Positions 35,929-45,062 of a DNA stretch of 64,000 nt are shown piece by piece. Source of the stretch: Hymenobacter cellulosivorans. Its GTDB lineage: Bacteria; Bacteroidota; Bacteroidia; Cytophagales; Hymenobacteraceae. The stretch spans positions 3,042,501 to 3,106,500 of the forward strand of contig NZ_CP095049.1 in assembly GCF_022919135.1 (NCBI RefSeq). Direction: 5' to 3'. The notes beneath the pieces are model-generated. The model ran no database searches. It had not been told where the DNA came from and saw nothing but the letters and a program-made list of their open reading frames with translations. The position numbers and the translations under genes are program-made. Numbering within the stretch: the stretch's first letter is position 1; each line of letters starts with the position of its first letter.

Positions 35929-36930
35929 ATGAATTGCTACTTCTGTGGAGTAGAACTCACCGCCGCTAACAACAGCCCAGAGCACATTATTCAGAAGGCT
36001 ATTGGGGGTGCCATCGTTGGATGGGAACTGCTTTGCAGGTCATGCAACAGCGGTCCCGCAAGTCGTATAGATAAGGATTTCGTCCGCTTTACATCCTACT
36101 TGTATAGAATGGTTTTACAGGCGAAACCTACATCTAGAGTTAGTGACAGCCTAATGGGAATCACTGAATCTGGTGAGGAAGTTAGGTTCGGACCCGATAT
36201 GGTAATGGACACAAAGGTGGAGATAGCACTACCCGATGGACAGAAGCTTGCCTTTACAGCACCACCTGATGAAGCTGAAAAGAAGGCTTTCAAAAGGCTT
36301 AGTCAGTTTCAAGGCAAATTTTCTCAGTTAGATCCCAAGAGGATGATTGCCAATGCTCAAAGAGGCAAAATCAAGTTAGACGAGTTGATATACTTCACAA
36401 ACCATAACGCCAAACAAAGCAAAGTAGGAGGCCCAGAGTTTTTCAGGGGCATTAAGAAGATTGCGGTTAACTTTTATCTTAGTAAAAAACACCCTCAATC
36501 TTACATACAAGATATTATCAATCAGGTGAAAGAGGGAAAACCTGCACGTCGTGTGATATCCACCTTTCATTACCCTATGTCTCATACTATACATGAGTTG
36601 GGCGAAAAGGAAATTTCACACGTGATGAAGTTAGTAGGCGACCCAGACTTAGGAGTACTTTACTTCTACATAGAGCTTTTCAATACCAGTCACTCACTGA
36701 TTCTCCTTGACAGATACTATTATGGCCCTGCAATTGACGAGCAGTACTGTTATGATGTGTTAATTGGTGTTGAAATAGAGAAGCCTATAAGGCTGCTCTT
36801 CGAGAACCGTTTACTAATGTTGAGGTCATTCGACCACGAGTGGAATACTAACCCTCAAGCAGAAGCCGCTTATAGACGTACCCGCAAAGTTTTGGAAGAT
36901 TCCCTAAGAGTAAAGGGTCTTATCGTTTAA
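35929..36930 (+). CDS. HNH endonuclease family protein
   Basis: 333 aa. The N-terminal 45 residues form a compact zinc/HNH site: Cys3 and Cys6 (CYFC), the catalytic-type His19 in PEHIIQKAIGG, and Cys36 and Cys39 in LCRSCN. This EHI..AIGG..C..CN pattern is typical of stand-alone HNH endonucleases in defence islands. The remaining 280 residues are unassigned and moderately AT-rich, and may sense or bind the target. Cytoplasmic. It stands alone between the PLD gene and a recombinase relic. 36931-37130 after it holds no gene. Confidence 0.82.
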   Translation: MNCYFCGVELTAANNSPEHIIQKAIGGAIVGWELLCRSCNSGPASRIDKDFVRFTSYLYRMVLQAKPTSRVSDSLMGITESGEEVRFGPDMVMDTKVEIALPDGQKLAFTAPPDEAEKKAFKRLSQFQGKFSQLDPKRMIANAQRGKIKLDELIYFTNHNAKQSKVGGPEFFRGIKKIAVNFYLSKKHPQSYIQDIINQVKEGKPARRVISTFHYPMSHTIHELGEKEISHVMKLVGDPDLGVLYFYIELFNTSHSLILLDRYYYGPAIDEQYCYDVLIGVEIEKPIRLLFENRLLMLRSFDHEWNTNPQAEAAYRRTRKVLEDSLRVKGLIV

Positions 36931-37130
36931 GGCGACTTCTCACGAATCCCCGCCACCGGTTGAGGTTTTCCTACAAATTTTACAGATTCCCATCTCATCC
37001 TTTCCAACTGCTTTTTGGTCTTAATGCATAAGACAGTAATCGGGGGTGGCACGCGCGGGGGGATACTTCGCTGTTTCAGATCAGTTCACTTGGCCAGCGA
37101 TTGGCTGCCCTCATCTTTACTTCCTAGAGA

Positions 37131-38119
37131 ATGGAACATCTTCCCAGTACAACGAAAGAAACCCGGGCCGTCGGGCAGGCACGCCACCTGAATGACTACG
37201 CCGAGAAGGCTGGCGCTACGTGACCGCAGGCCTGGAGGATGCCGACAATACTAAGGAAGCCTATGCCGGCGACTGGCGCCGCTTCACTACTTGGTGCACC
37301 GAGTATAGCTGCCAGTCGTTGCCCGCAGACGTGCCGACCTTAGTGGGGTTTGTTACCCACCTGACCGAGTTGGGCCGTAAGACTGCGACCATCCGTCGGC
37401 ATGTGGCTTCGATTGCCAAAGCCCACCGTCTGGCCGGGCAGCCGGTCCCCAGCGCGGACGAAAAGTTTAAGGTGTTCATGGAGGGAGTTACCCGCGTGAA
37501 AGACGTCCGCCAGCGCCAGGTCCCGGCCTTCAAGCTGGAGCATTTCAAGCGGGCCGTCCAGGAAATCGACACCAGCCGGCCGGCCTGCGGTACCAGGCCT
37601 TGCTGCTGCTGGGCTTCAGCGGAGCCTTCCGCCGCGACGAGCTGGCCAGTGTGAACATCGAGCACTTGCAGCAGGACGAAGAAGGCTTGCTCATCGACCT
37701 GCCGCGCAGCAAAACCAACCAGAAGGGCGAGAACGAGGAAAAGGCTGTGTTCTACTCCCCGGACCGCCGCACCTGTCTGGTGCGAGCCGTCATCGAATGG
37801 GTCAGCTACCTGCAGGCGCAGGGCCGCAGTACGGGGCCAAAGCACGGGGCCACTATTTCTGTCCTTTCGCCGCGGCCAGCACCTGAGCAAGCGTCGGCTC
37901 AATACCGACGCCATCAACCTGATTGTGCAGCAGTACCTGGGCAAGCAGTATACCTCGCACTCGCTGCGGGCCTCCTTCGTGACCATTGCTAAACTCAAAG
38001 GCATCGATGACAGCAAGATCATGAATCAGACCAAGCACAAAACCACGGCCATGATTCGCCGCTACATGCGTATTGATAGCGTCCGGCAACATAATGCCGC
38101 CCAGGAAATCGGGTTGTAA
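37131..38119 (+). pseudogene. Broken tyrosine recombinase (phage integrase family)
   Basis: Read across at least three frameshifts, the gene gives an N-terminal core-binding domain (EAYAGDWRRFTTWCTEY), then LLLLGFSGAFRRDEL with the first catalytic Arg, SHSLRASFVT with the His-x-x-Arg pair, and a C-terminal TTAMIRRYMRID with the nucleophile Tyr. One break is near 37200, one near 37590, and one near 37845, where ACGGGGCCA is repeated and 13 bp appear duplicated. It was a site-specific integrase of about 320 aa, now inactive unless the sequence is wrong. Confidence 0.85.
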
Positions 38120-38151
38120 ACCACCCTGCCAACACTTTAGAACCAACTGGT

Positions 38152-38925
38152 ATGACAGAACAAGAAATTGCTGATTTTCGCTACCATAGGACCAAAGAAC
38201 TACTAGAGCGCTATTTCGAAATCATACAAGGCTATCTGCCTGCTATGAATGGAGTTACGGTTGGGGGCCGGCGAGAGCTTATGGCTTTCAACCTGCTGGA
38301 GCGACTTTTTTACAATGCGAAGGCCGCTCTGTTCCTGTATGACGAGTATGGCGTAAGCCATAATATGGCCGTTCCTCTAAGCCAACTATTCCGGGCCATT
38401 GTCTATGATGTGACGATTTCCTATTGGCTTTTTGCAGAAGGCCAGTTTGACGCTCACTTACTGGAGTTCAACGCTGATTATATTAACAAGAATGGGCGTA
38501 GAATTAGAGAAATGCAGGGTGAGGACCACGTGCGTACTGTAACTTACGAAGGGTGGAATCAGGTGGCCCCCGAAAACTTTACTCGTAGCGAGGCCGGTTT
38601 ACAGCCCGTGCAGGTTCGCACTCAAACCTTTGAAACGATTAGCCGCGAGCTGCGGGACGAGCGGCCGGAGCCGCTGTTCCGCGAGCTGTACCTTCTTTAT
38701 CCCCTGCTTTCTCAACAGGCGCACGTTTCCGCCTTTAGCAAAGAGATAATTTACAGGCGGGCCGATCCAATGATTGGCGTTTTCTACGCTTGTTGCAGAG
38801 GCTTACTGGCAGGTTCCGCTATGCTGCTGACGATTGTCAACCAAGGCGACTGGCGTTCTGTCGAACAAGCCCTATTGCAGCTATTAGCAACGGTAACACC
38901 TACTCAGCCTGAACAGCCAGAGTAA
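38152..38925 (+). CDS. Unknown 257-aa helical protein
   Basis: Largely helical soluble protein. Residues 45-90 (FNLLERLFYNAKAALFLYDE, then AVPLSQLFRAIVYDVTISYW) resemble the helical cores of DUF5677-type proteins found in mobile regions, but the match is by eye and weak. The segment near 185-200 (ELYLLYPLLSQQAHVSAFS) is also notable. No catalytic motif. It starts 32 bp after the recombinase relic. Confidence 0.65.
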   Translation: MTEQEIADFRYHRTKELLERYFEIIQGYLPAMNGVTVGGRRELMAFNLLERLFYNAKAALFLYDEYGVSHNMAVPLSQLFRAIVYDVTISYWLFAEGQFDAHLLEFNADYINKNGRRIREMQGEDHVRTVTYEGWNQVAPENFTRSEAGLQPVQVRTQTFETISRELRDERPEPLFRELYLLYPLLSQQAHVSAFSKEIIYRRADPMIGVFYACCRGLLAGSAMLLTIVNQGDWRSVEQALLQLLATVTPTQPEQPE

Positions 38926-39052
38926 AGCATCTCTGCAGCAACAGAGGGTGCAGCCCCTTCGGCCACTCAGGTCGAAAATTAAGCGTAACGTATTGATCCG
39001 CCCAGGAGGAAAGTAACGTAGAAATCAAGCTTATAACATTCTAGAATCCCCC

Positions 39053-40312
39053 ATGAGTATTAAGGAGATAATCTTACATTCGGGAGAAAGTGTCTATGTA
39101 GATTTCAAACAAACCGCCTATAAACCGGAGATTTTTTTCGACTTCATTAAGGATGTAATGGCAATGGCTAATGCGCCGGTTGAGGAAGATAGATTTCTCA
39201 TTGTAGGCGTAAAACACTACGTCAATAATGACCGCGACATCATTGGCTTAACGCCGGATGATCTGCTGGATGATGCTGTTTACCATAAGCTACTGCATGA
39301 TCATATTGAGCCCCCCATTCCATTCGAGTGCTCCTATGTTATGGTAGGGGAGAAAATGGTAGGTGTATTCAGAATATATAATACCCAGCCACCTTACATG
39401 ATGCGCAAGGATTTTGAGCGCGGTAAACAGAAGTTGCTGATAGGAGACTCTTTCATCCGAGTTGGTACCACGACGGCCCGGGTCAGGCGGGCCGATATTG
39501 ACCAGATGTTTGCCCGCCGCCTGGCAGCAGACCCGTTTGCAGGTAAGATCGACGTGCAATTAGAAGTGGATGGTCAACTACTCACTACTGCGCGCACTTG
39601 CTCAGTGGGGGATTTTCCTTCTGAAGCGGCCCGTCAGAAGATAACTCATATACTGGAGGAAAAGCGGGAAAAGCTGCAGCAACAGCAGGCCGCTGAGGCC
39701 TTGCGAAAGCAGCAGGCATCGGAGAATTGGAGCACTCATGCTATTTCACAAGCCTTGCAGCAAATGCAATTCCCCAAAGGGGTTGACTTGTCAGGTATGA
39801 GTATCATAGGGTCAAACGGGCCATCCAGGTACGAGGACCGAAGCATCGAGCAGCTGGAAGAGAACCTGCAGCATGTGAAAGAAACCTACCGAGAAGAGGA
39901 CCTGTACGCCAAATTCGAGGAGAAAGCCCACAAGCTCAATTTCATTGTGCTGAATAACAGCGAGCAGTACGTAGAAGATTGTTCCCTCACGATTACGCTT
40001 CAGCACGGTGCCGGCGTGGACATTGCCACGAAAATCATCCAGCGGCCGCAACCACCGTCCGCCTTTGGTTACACCCCGCCGCGCCCTATGCCAATGGGGT
40101 ATCCTTTCGTGGAGCAGCAGGCCGATCAGTACCTGATCCGGGATAGTATCAAAAGCTTGAAACATGGAATTGATAACCGGGCATTCCAGGAGCCGTTGCG
40201 GGTTTTTGTACCCCCGCAGGCCTCCGGCCAGCAGCTGCGTTTCCAACTGACGCTGACGGCTAAAAACCTGCGTAAACCAGTAGTCAACGAGGTGCTTCTT
40301 ACCATTCTATAG
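39053..40312 (+). CDS. AlbA_2 (Schlafen-type) domain protein
   Basis: 419 aa. The N-terminal 160 residues fit the AlbA_2/SLFN fold: GESVYVDFKQTAY with Glu12 and Asp17-Phe-Lys19, then RFLIVGVKHY, IEPPIPFECSYV, VGVFRIYNTQPPYM and FIRVGTTTARV. A coiled coil at about 195-225 and a long C-terminal beta-rich domain (about 290-419) follow. In bacteria such proteins occur as regulators, ATP-binding proteins or RNA/DNA nucleases of defence islands; which applies here cannot be told. No membrane segment. Confidence 0.82.
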   Translation: MSIKEIILHSGESVYVDFKQTAYKPEIFFDFIKDVMAMANAPVEEDRFLIVGVKHYVNNDRDIIGLTPDDLLDDAVYHKLLHDHIEPPIPFECSYVMVGEKMVGVFRIYNTQPPYMMRKDFERGKQKLLIGDSFIRVGTTTARVRRADIDQMFARRLAADPFAGKIDVQLEVDGQLLTTARTCSVGDFPSEAARQKITHILEEKREKLQQQQAAEALRKQQASENWSTHAISQALQQMQFPKGVDLSGMSIIGSNGPSRYEDRSIEQLEENLQHVKETYREEDLYAKFEEKAHKLNFIVLNNSEQYVEDCSLTITLQHGAGVDIATKIIQRPQPPSAFGYTPPRPMPMGYPFVEQQADQYLIRDSIKSLKHGIDNRAFQEPLRVFVPPQASGQQLRFQLTLTAKNLRKPVVNEVLLTIL

Positions 40313-40388
40313 CTCTCTGGTATACTAGCTATGAATATGGTCCTCAGGGCTTTCTCTTTACCAACGGTATTGGCCTTGCCTAGGCTGG

Positions 40389-40592
40389 CTAATCGTAGTT
40401 GTCAAACTCGATTTCTTCATCTTGATTTTGGTTGGGATACATATCCTTTAGGATTGAATCAGGAGTTTCCTCATCGCTTAGATCATCGCCATCATTGACA
40501 GCCCGGTGGCGTTCTTGGTCCTCGTGTTTTTGCTGTTTATCAAGATAATTGTAGTAGGCTTCTTGGCGGTCAGGATTCATGGGGGTAGTCAT
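40389..40592 (-). CDS. Small acidic protein, 67 aa
   Basis: Very acidic at the C-terminus (NQDEEIEFDNYD), with a basic, charged N-terminal half. No fold recognised. Strongly acidic small proteins in islands can be DNA mimics or antitoxin-like, but nothing here proves that. Convergent with the AlbA_2 gene. Confidence 0.5.
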   Translation of the reverse strand: MTTPMNPDRQEAYYNYLDKQQKHEDQERHRAVNDGDDLSDEETPDSILKDMYPNQNQDEEIEFDNYD

Positions 40593-40660
40593 ACAGTTGA
40601 TAAATTTCTGGTGAGTGAATGGGTTTTGTTTTGCATAGATAGTGAATTTAACTTTTTGGA

Positions 40661-40678
40661 AACAAGTTTTAACTTGTT
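40661..40678. promoter_or_regulatory. Short palindrome upstream of the small acidic gene
   Basis: AACAAGTTTTAACTTGTT, 8-bp arms with a 2-nt centre, 69 bp upstream of the start of the minus-strand acidic gene. The word AACAAGT also occurs in the XRE promoter region. A possible operator. The remainder of 40593-40847 is AT-rich and holds nothing else. Confidence 0.3.
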
Positions 40679-40847
40679 AAAAAAGAGGATTTTAGCTCTG
40701 CACCGTTTTAGCTGCCATATACCCTAAATACTAATAAAGAGTGGGTCGGATAAAAATTGAAGCTGGGGTTGCTGGAGCTGCGGAAATACCTGCAGCTCCA
40801 AGTGCTGCACTTGCAGGGCCAGCAACTAGACGTGACGTAGGCGAAGG

Positions 40848-41129
40848 CTATACCCGTACAATGCCCCCTAGCCGTAAGTACGGATTCTGCTGAATCTGGC
40901 GGCAGCCGTCAAGGATGTTTTCTACTTCCGCTTCGTACTCGGTGCCGGCAACAGGGAGGCTGTGGGCCGCCTGTGACACCTCCAACGCCTTCGCAATTAC
41001 GCGCTGTTCCTGGGCGGCGTGGTTGTCATGCGTTCGGGAGCGTTTGGAAGGTAAACCGAGTTGCGTTTCCGCCACTTGGTTGTAGTGGCGGTGCAGGGTC
41101 AGGACTTTAGAATGTAGTGTATCGCTCAT
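40848..41129 (-). CDS. Small unknown protein, 93 aa
   Basis: ATG-started minus-strand frame with protein-like composition: N-terminal MSDTLHSKVLTLHRHYNQVA, helical, basic in the middle (LPSKRSRTHDNHA). No recognised domain, no membrane segment. Regions 41130-41442 around it hold an imperfect GC hairpin (about 41334-41361) and no other gene. Confidence 0.5.
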   Translation of the reverse strand: MSDTLHSKVLTLHRHYNQVAETQLGLPSKRSRTHDNHAAQEQRVIAKALEVSQAAHSLPVAGTEYEAEVENILDGCRQIQQNPYLRLGGIVRV

Positions 41130-41442
41130 GGTTGAAAAGGAAGAAATTGGTTGTTGAAAAAAGACGGGTATTCGCCTTTCAATTCCAAATCAGGCACCAA
41201 AAAAGAATCGAGGCGGCCCTTTAAAACACGCAAAAACCACATTTATGGCTTATAAATGCAGTTTTTTCTTTGTGTCTTAGAAGTGGCGCACGGTATCTAC
41301 CCCGCAAATGTCGCTTACCTATGAACAGCGCAACCCCAGAGGCTAGGGGCCTTTGGGGTGTTAAGAAGTGGGTGCAGTAACACCTTAACTTCTTCTGACA
41401 AGATGGAAAAGGAACGTGCTGAAATGGATTTTAATTTCGCGC

Positions 41443-41760
41443 TTAACCACCGCATACCCCAGGGGCTTTAAGCTGGGCGACAATTACCTCGAACTTGGCA
41501 TCCGGTCGCGCCTGGTAGTCCGCTTCTGTGATTTCCCGTGCCGAATCAGGTACCACTTTCCACCCAGTACGATGTACTTCATGCGCTACGTGAGCGGCCG
41601 CCCCGGCTTCATCGAAAGCATCAAGAACAACCAATTGAGTAGCGCGGGGCGCCTTAGTTGTTTGTAGCTGCACTTCAAAGTAGGCGAGCCGGGTTTTGGC
41701 TTCGCATGTGAAGTTGTGTGGCTGTTGAACCCCGACACGTCTGGAAAGACCGGCTAAAGG
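41443..41760 (-). pseudogene. C-terminal fragment of an unknown protein
   Basis: Open minus-strand frame of about 106 codons without a proper start (ATG only at 41673), reading VQQPHNFTCEAKTRLAYFEV and then LVVLDAFDEAGAAAHVAHEV. The content looks like real alternating strand-helix protein, GC-rich like the chromosome. It abuts the GH2 relic on the opposite strand, so it is likely a fragment cut by rearrangement. Family not recognised. Confidence 0.35.
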
Positions 41761-42188
41761 GCACCAGCCTGGGCGTGTGGACCAAGGCCTACAACACCAG
41801 TACCGGCGAAACGGAAGGCACCCGCGGCCCCGAGTACCCCGAGTTCAAAGGCTACTACTCCAACTTCTACTGATTCACCCCGCAGACCACCGGCCGGCCC
41901 CTCACGATAGTCTGCGACCAGGAAGACGTGTACCTGCGCCTGTTCACGCCGCGCTTCTCGGCCACCCCCTACAACACGGCCCCGGCCTTCCCTGGCGGCC
42001 AGCTCTCCTTCCTACACGGCATCTCGGCCATCGGCACCAAGTTACAGAAAGCCGAGAACATGGGTCCGATGGGCAAAACCAACATGTACTACGACTACGG
42101 CAAAGACCCCTCGTACGCCAAGGAAATGACCCTGCACTTCGACTTCTCTGGCCAACAGGCGCCGGTCGGGGCAGTTGGGCAGCTGTAG
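41720..42188 (+). pseudogene. 3' fragment of a GH2-type beta-galactosidase
   Basis: The plus strand encodes the C-terminal part of a family 2 glycoside hydrolase: GVWTKAYNTSTGETEGTRG, PEYPEFKGYYSNFY, then an in-frame TGA at 41871-41873 where the family usually has Trp, then FTPQTTGRPLTIVCDQEDVY and NMYYDYGKDPSYAKEMTLHF. Only about 150 codons are left and no catalytic domain is present. Such exo-glycosidases belong to polysaccharide utilisation loci. The fragment ends 66 bp before an AT-rich nuclease gene that is probably the invader. Confidence 0.75.
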
Positions 42189-42253
42189 AGTGTAGTCTAT
42201 TGCTTTTAACTTCTATCTTGCATTCCAAAGTACACCAAAAACCCAGCTCTATT

Positions 42254-43057
42254 ATGCCAGATTTTAAGACCGAAAAAAGAAAGACATTTGATAATGAATA
42301 TGTAAAGGTTTATTTGAAGAATAAAACACAGTTTGCGAATGTTAAGACTCTTTTGTCAGAATTGCAGTCCGTGAGAAGAGTTAATATTACAGAGAATAGC
42401 GAGACTGATTTAACGGTGTACCCCTCTAAGATATACTCAGCTGATGAGGCTATACAGGAGATAGAAGTTTCGCTAGAAGCTTTTTTTAGTGGAAGTCCTA
42501 TTGATCCTGTAATTGAGAACAAAGGATTATCAAGTATTAGTGAAAAAGCATACTTTGAAATTATCGATAAAATATCAAATTTTGGGCAGAGCTTAGAGAA
42601 ATATAAAGATTTGTACGATAAATTTGATGAAGAAGGATTTCGAAATTTCTTTTTGCCTTATTTGAATTCTATATCAACTCGTCATACAGCTACGGGTGAA
42701 ACATTTAATAAGATAGGGAAAACTGATATATTGATTCAGGATGAAAACGGCTTAAATGTTTTTATCGCTGAATGCAAGCTTTGGAAGGGTGAAGGAGAGG
42801 CTGAAAAGGCAATAGATCAGCTATTAAGTAGATATGTTACTTGGCGTGATGAAAAAATTGCTATCATGTTTTTTAATAAAACAGTAAAAAAATTCGGCGA
42901 CATAATTGATAAAGCAATAGCTGCGTTCAAGCTGCACAAGAATTTCAAGTCTTACGTTGGTTCAAGAAATTCAACATCACACTCTTTTATTTTCGCAAAC
43001 CCAGATGATCCCGGTAAGAATATTAATATTGAATTGATTATGTTTAATTGTATTTGA
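42254..43057 (+). CDS. PD-(D/E)XK nuclease-like protein, first gene of an AT-rich pair
   Basis: 267 aa from the ATG at 42254; the longer open frame upstream is the wrong frame of the GH2 relic. The catalytic core is visible: Glu149 in TGETFNKIGKTD, Asp158, and Glu173-x-Lys175 in FIAECKLWKG, followed by a helix with EKAIDQLLSRY, the layout of PD-(D/E)XK endonucleases. The N-terminal half (1-130) is helical and may sense or bind. Strikingly AT-rich compared with the island and the chromosome. The next gene starts 21 bp downstream, so they form a pair. Confidence 0.85.
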   Translation: MPDFKTEKRKTFDNEYVKVYLKNKTQFANVKTLLSELQSVRRVNITENSETDLTVYPSKIYSADEAIQEIEVSLEAFFSGSPIDPVIENKGLSSISEKAYFEIIDKISNFGQSLEKYKDLYDKFDEEGFRNFFLPYLNSISTRHTATGETFNKIGKTDILIQDENGLNVFIAECKLWKGEGEAEKAIDQLLSRYVTWRDEKIAIMFFNKTVKKFGDIIDKAIAAFKLHKNFKSYVGSRNSTSHSFIFANPDDPGKNINIELIMFNCI

Positions 43058-43078
43058 TGTGTACTATGATATCGTATT

Positions 43079-43717
43079 ATGCTTGATCTTGAAAAAAAGT
43101 TTGAAATAGGTTCTCTTAGGTGGGTAGGTCAGACTTACAACAGTTTTTTTCCTGACAAGACTGTAATAGCGGGAAAAAGCTTGGAATCTATTAGTGAAGC
43201 TATTGGTATGCCATGTTATAAACTAGGTCGTATTAGCCAGAATAATGTATTTGTTGCACATGATAGTTTGGATATTTTCTATGTTTATGTCAATCCTAGT
43301 TATAGCGCATATAGGAGAGCGTTTGCGAAAGTTGTAGGCTCAGTTGCTGCTGGATATCACGTGGATCATGTTCTTTCAAAGAATTTGGCAATTCATTTTG
43401 GCTATAATTATGTTCTTTTATGTATGATTCCTGGACGAGTAAATAAAAGGCATGGGTATTATGAAAAAATAAAGATTAATCTTATTGAAGATGTGCCTGA
43501 TGTTTGTTATCCGGATGATAGGATATATCACAAAATACTTTCAAGAAATCCTACAGCTAGAAATAAAAGGGAAGATTTGCTTAATGGATATGCGCCTGAA
43601 AATATTATAAAGTATGGATTGACACTAAAGCAAAAGGGCCTTTGGAATGTAGCTTTTGGATTTGATGTTGCAGATATGTTTAGTATAGTCAGAAAAACCT
43701 CGGTGATTAATGTGTAA
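43079..43717 (+). CDS. HNH-like protein, second gene of the AT-rich pair
   Basis: 212 aa. The centre reads GYHVDHVLSKNLAIHFGYNY (His94, Asp96, His97), then VNKRHGYYEK (Asn122, His125); an Asp-His then Asn-His arrangement fits a beta-beta-alpha HNH core, though no zinc cysteines are present. The N-terminal 80 residues are unassigned. It shares the very AT-rich composition of the preceding PD-(D/E)XK gene and probably its operon. It may be a second nuclease, a toxin-like protein or a partner. Confidence 0.75.
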   Translation: MLDLEKKFEIGSLRWVGQTYNSFFPDKTVIAGKSLESISEAIGMPCYKLGRISQNNVFVAHDSLDIFYVYVNPSYSAYRRAFAKVVGSVAAGYHVDHVLSKNLAIHFGYNYVLLCMIPGRVNKRHGYYEKIKINLIEDVPDVCYPDDRIYHKILSRNPTARNKREDLLNGYAPENIIKYGLTLKQKGLWNVAFGFDVADMFSIVRKTSVINV

Positions 43718-43893
43718 TGCCATTTCTATGTATTTGTCTATTGTTGGGATTGTTGGTAGCTCTTGCCTCATAACCCCCACCATGCCTAAATCCTAAAGCT
43801 TTCTGCTAACACAACCCCGCGGCCCCGGCCGGCACATCGGCCGGCTTCCCCTCGCTTGGACCGGCGTGGGGGCCGCCGGGACCGGCCTGCCCC

Positions 43894-44100
43894 ATGACCC
43901 TGCGTATTATACTTTCTTCGCTTCTCACTGCCCTGCTGCTCACTGCCTTCCGCGCCGCGCCGCCTTGCGCCTGAGCTGGGAGCGACCCCGCCCGCGGCCT
44001 GGAGCAAACCGCCTACCAGGTGCTGGTGGCCTCCACTCCCGAAAAGCTGGCCGCCAACGAAGGCGACCTGTAGAACTCAGGCCAGGTCACATTGATGTAG
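43894..44100 (+). pseudogene. 5' fragment of a GH78 alpha-L-rhamnosidase
   Basis: It begins with a signal-peptide-like MTLRIILSSLLTALLLTAF, then through frameshifts reads LRLSWE and GLEQTAYQVLVASTPEKLAA, then NEGDL, a TAG in place of the usual Trp, and NSGQ. This is the N-terminal beta-sandwich signature of bacterial alpha-L-rhamnosidases, which are about 900-1000 aa. Together with the GH2 relic it marks a dead polysaccharide utilisation locus on both sides of the AT-rich pair. 43718-43893 holds no other gene. Confidence 0.75.
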
Positions 44101-44117
44101 CAAAGCAGAAGCTGACG

Positions 44118-44163
44118 AAATAGCAATAGGCTTTTTAATAATGCGAAAAGCCTATTGCTATTT
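44118..44163. repeat. Perfect 18-bp inverted repeat downstream of the DnaC-like gene
   Basis: Arms 44118-44135 and 44146-44163 (AAATAGCAATAGGCTTTT and its complement) around a 10-nt loop. It separates the GH78 relic from the minus-strand replication pair and may end transcription of that pair, with TTT at the stem base. Confidence 0.75.
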
Positions 44164-44228
44164 AGAGTAGGGCTTTTTTGCCATTTACAGAGCTGCTACA
44201 TAGTAATATTGGGATTAAGCTTGAGATG

Positions 44229-45062
44229 CTAGGAGCGCATGTCCGGGCTGCTGGAAGGAAAATATACCGGGTTGAAAAGCTCGCGCATGCGGCTACGGAC
44301 ACGGTTGCCGTAGCACTGATCGAGGCTGAGCGAAACCGAACCGTCTGTTTGCGGCGCATCGGTCGCGGGCAAGTTGGTAGTCAAATGCGTCATAGTGCCC
44401 TCTAAGCGTCCGCACTGGAATTCATCGTAGCGGGAGAGCAGTACGTCCGACAATGCATTAACTTCATTGCCGTAGTGCTTCACCGGCATGGGCTCCGTAC
44501 CCAGATCGTCGAAGCAAACCCCGGTGCTGCCGGCCGATAGATACGGGTTCAAGCCATCCGTCCCTTGGTCTGTGAAGCGCTTGGCCACCTGGCGGGCTGC
44601 CAACATCCCGAAAGACTGGCGTGGGTTGCGCATGAACAGGCGCATGAGGGAGGTTTTGCCGCAGCCGACAGGGCCGAACAGCAACAACCCTTTTTCCAGG
44701 GAGTAGGAGAGACCCAACTCCTGGCCCTTGACTTCGAAGCGCTGGTCGTTGGTGAAGTACAGGCACAACAGTTCGAAGACGGCCTTGGTGTCAGCGGTCA
44801 GCTGGAAACCTGGGATAGTATCGTGCGCCTCCTGGAGCTTGATGCGGTACAGGTTTTCGGCGGTGATGACTGGAGGAGGGGGCGGATTGTGGAGATTCCA
44901 GCGGTAGAGCTGCATGCGCAGCTGCTGCCATTTCTCGACCCGATACTTGGCCAACACGGCTGCTTGTTCTTCAACGGAAAGAACAATGTCATCCGGCGAA
45001 GCAGGCACGATGGGCGGACCATCCGGAGTGGCAATGCGCAGGGGAGGGTTAAAGCTGGCCAT
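44229..45062 (-). CDS. DnaC/IstB-like P-loop ATPase
   Basis: 277 aa from the ATG at 45062 (overlap of 14 bp with the gene before); the frame is open to an ATG at 45137, and 45083 is another option. Walker A GPVGCGKTSL and Walker B VCFDDLGTEP identify an AAA+ ATPase of the DnaC helicase-loader or phage replication type; LTTNLPATD is the sensor region. With the upstream winged-helix protein it forms a replication-like module such as mobile elements and phages use to load the host helicase. It sits at the right end of the element. Confidence 0.82.
   Translation of the reverse strand: MASFNPPLRIATPDGPPIVPASPDDIVLSVEEQAAVLAKYRVEKWQQLRMQLYRWNLHNPPPPPVITAENLYRIKLQEAHDTIPGFQLTADTKAVFELLCLYFTNDQRFEVKGQELGLSYSLEKGLLLFGPVGCGKTSLMRLFMRNPRQSFGMLAARQVAKRFTDQGTDGLNPYLSAGSTGVCFDDLGTEPMPVKHYGNEVNALSDVLLSRYDEFQCGRLEGTMTHLTTNLPATDAPQTDGSVSLSLDQCYGNRVRSRMRELFNPVYFPSSSPDMRS

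Noticed and set aside
41777..43057. 426-aa version of the PD-(D/E)XK protein
   Set aside because: The first 160 codons are the wrong frame of the GH2 relic; the true start is the ATG at 42254, where composition changes to AT-rich.
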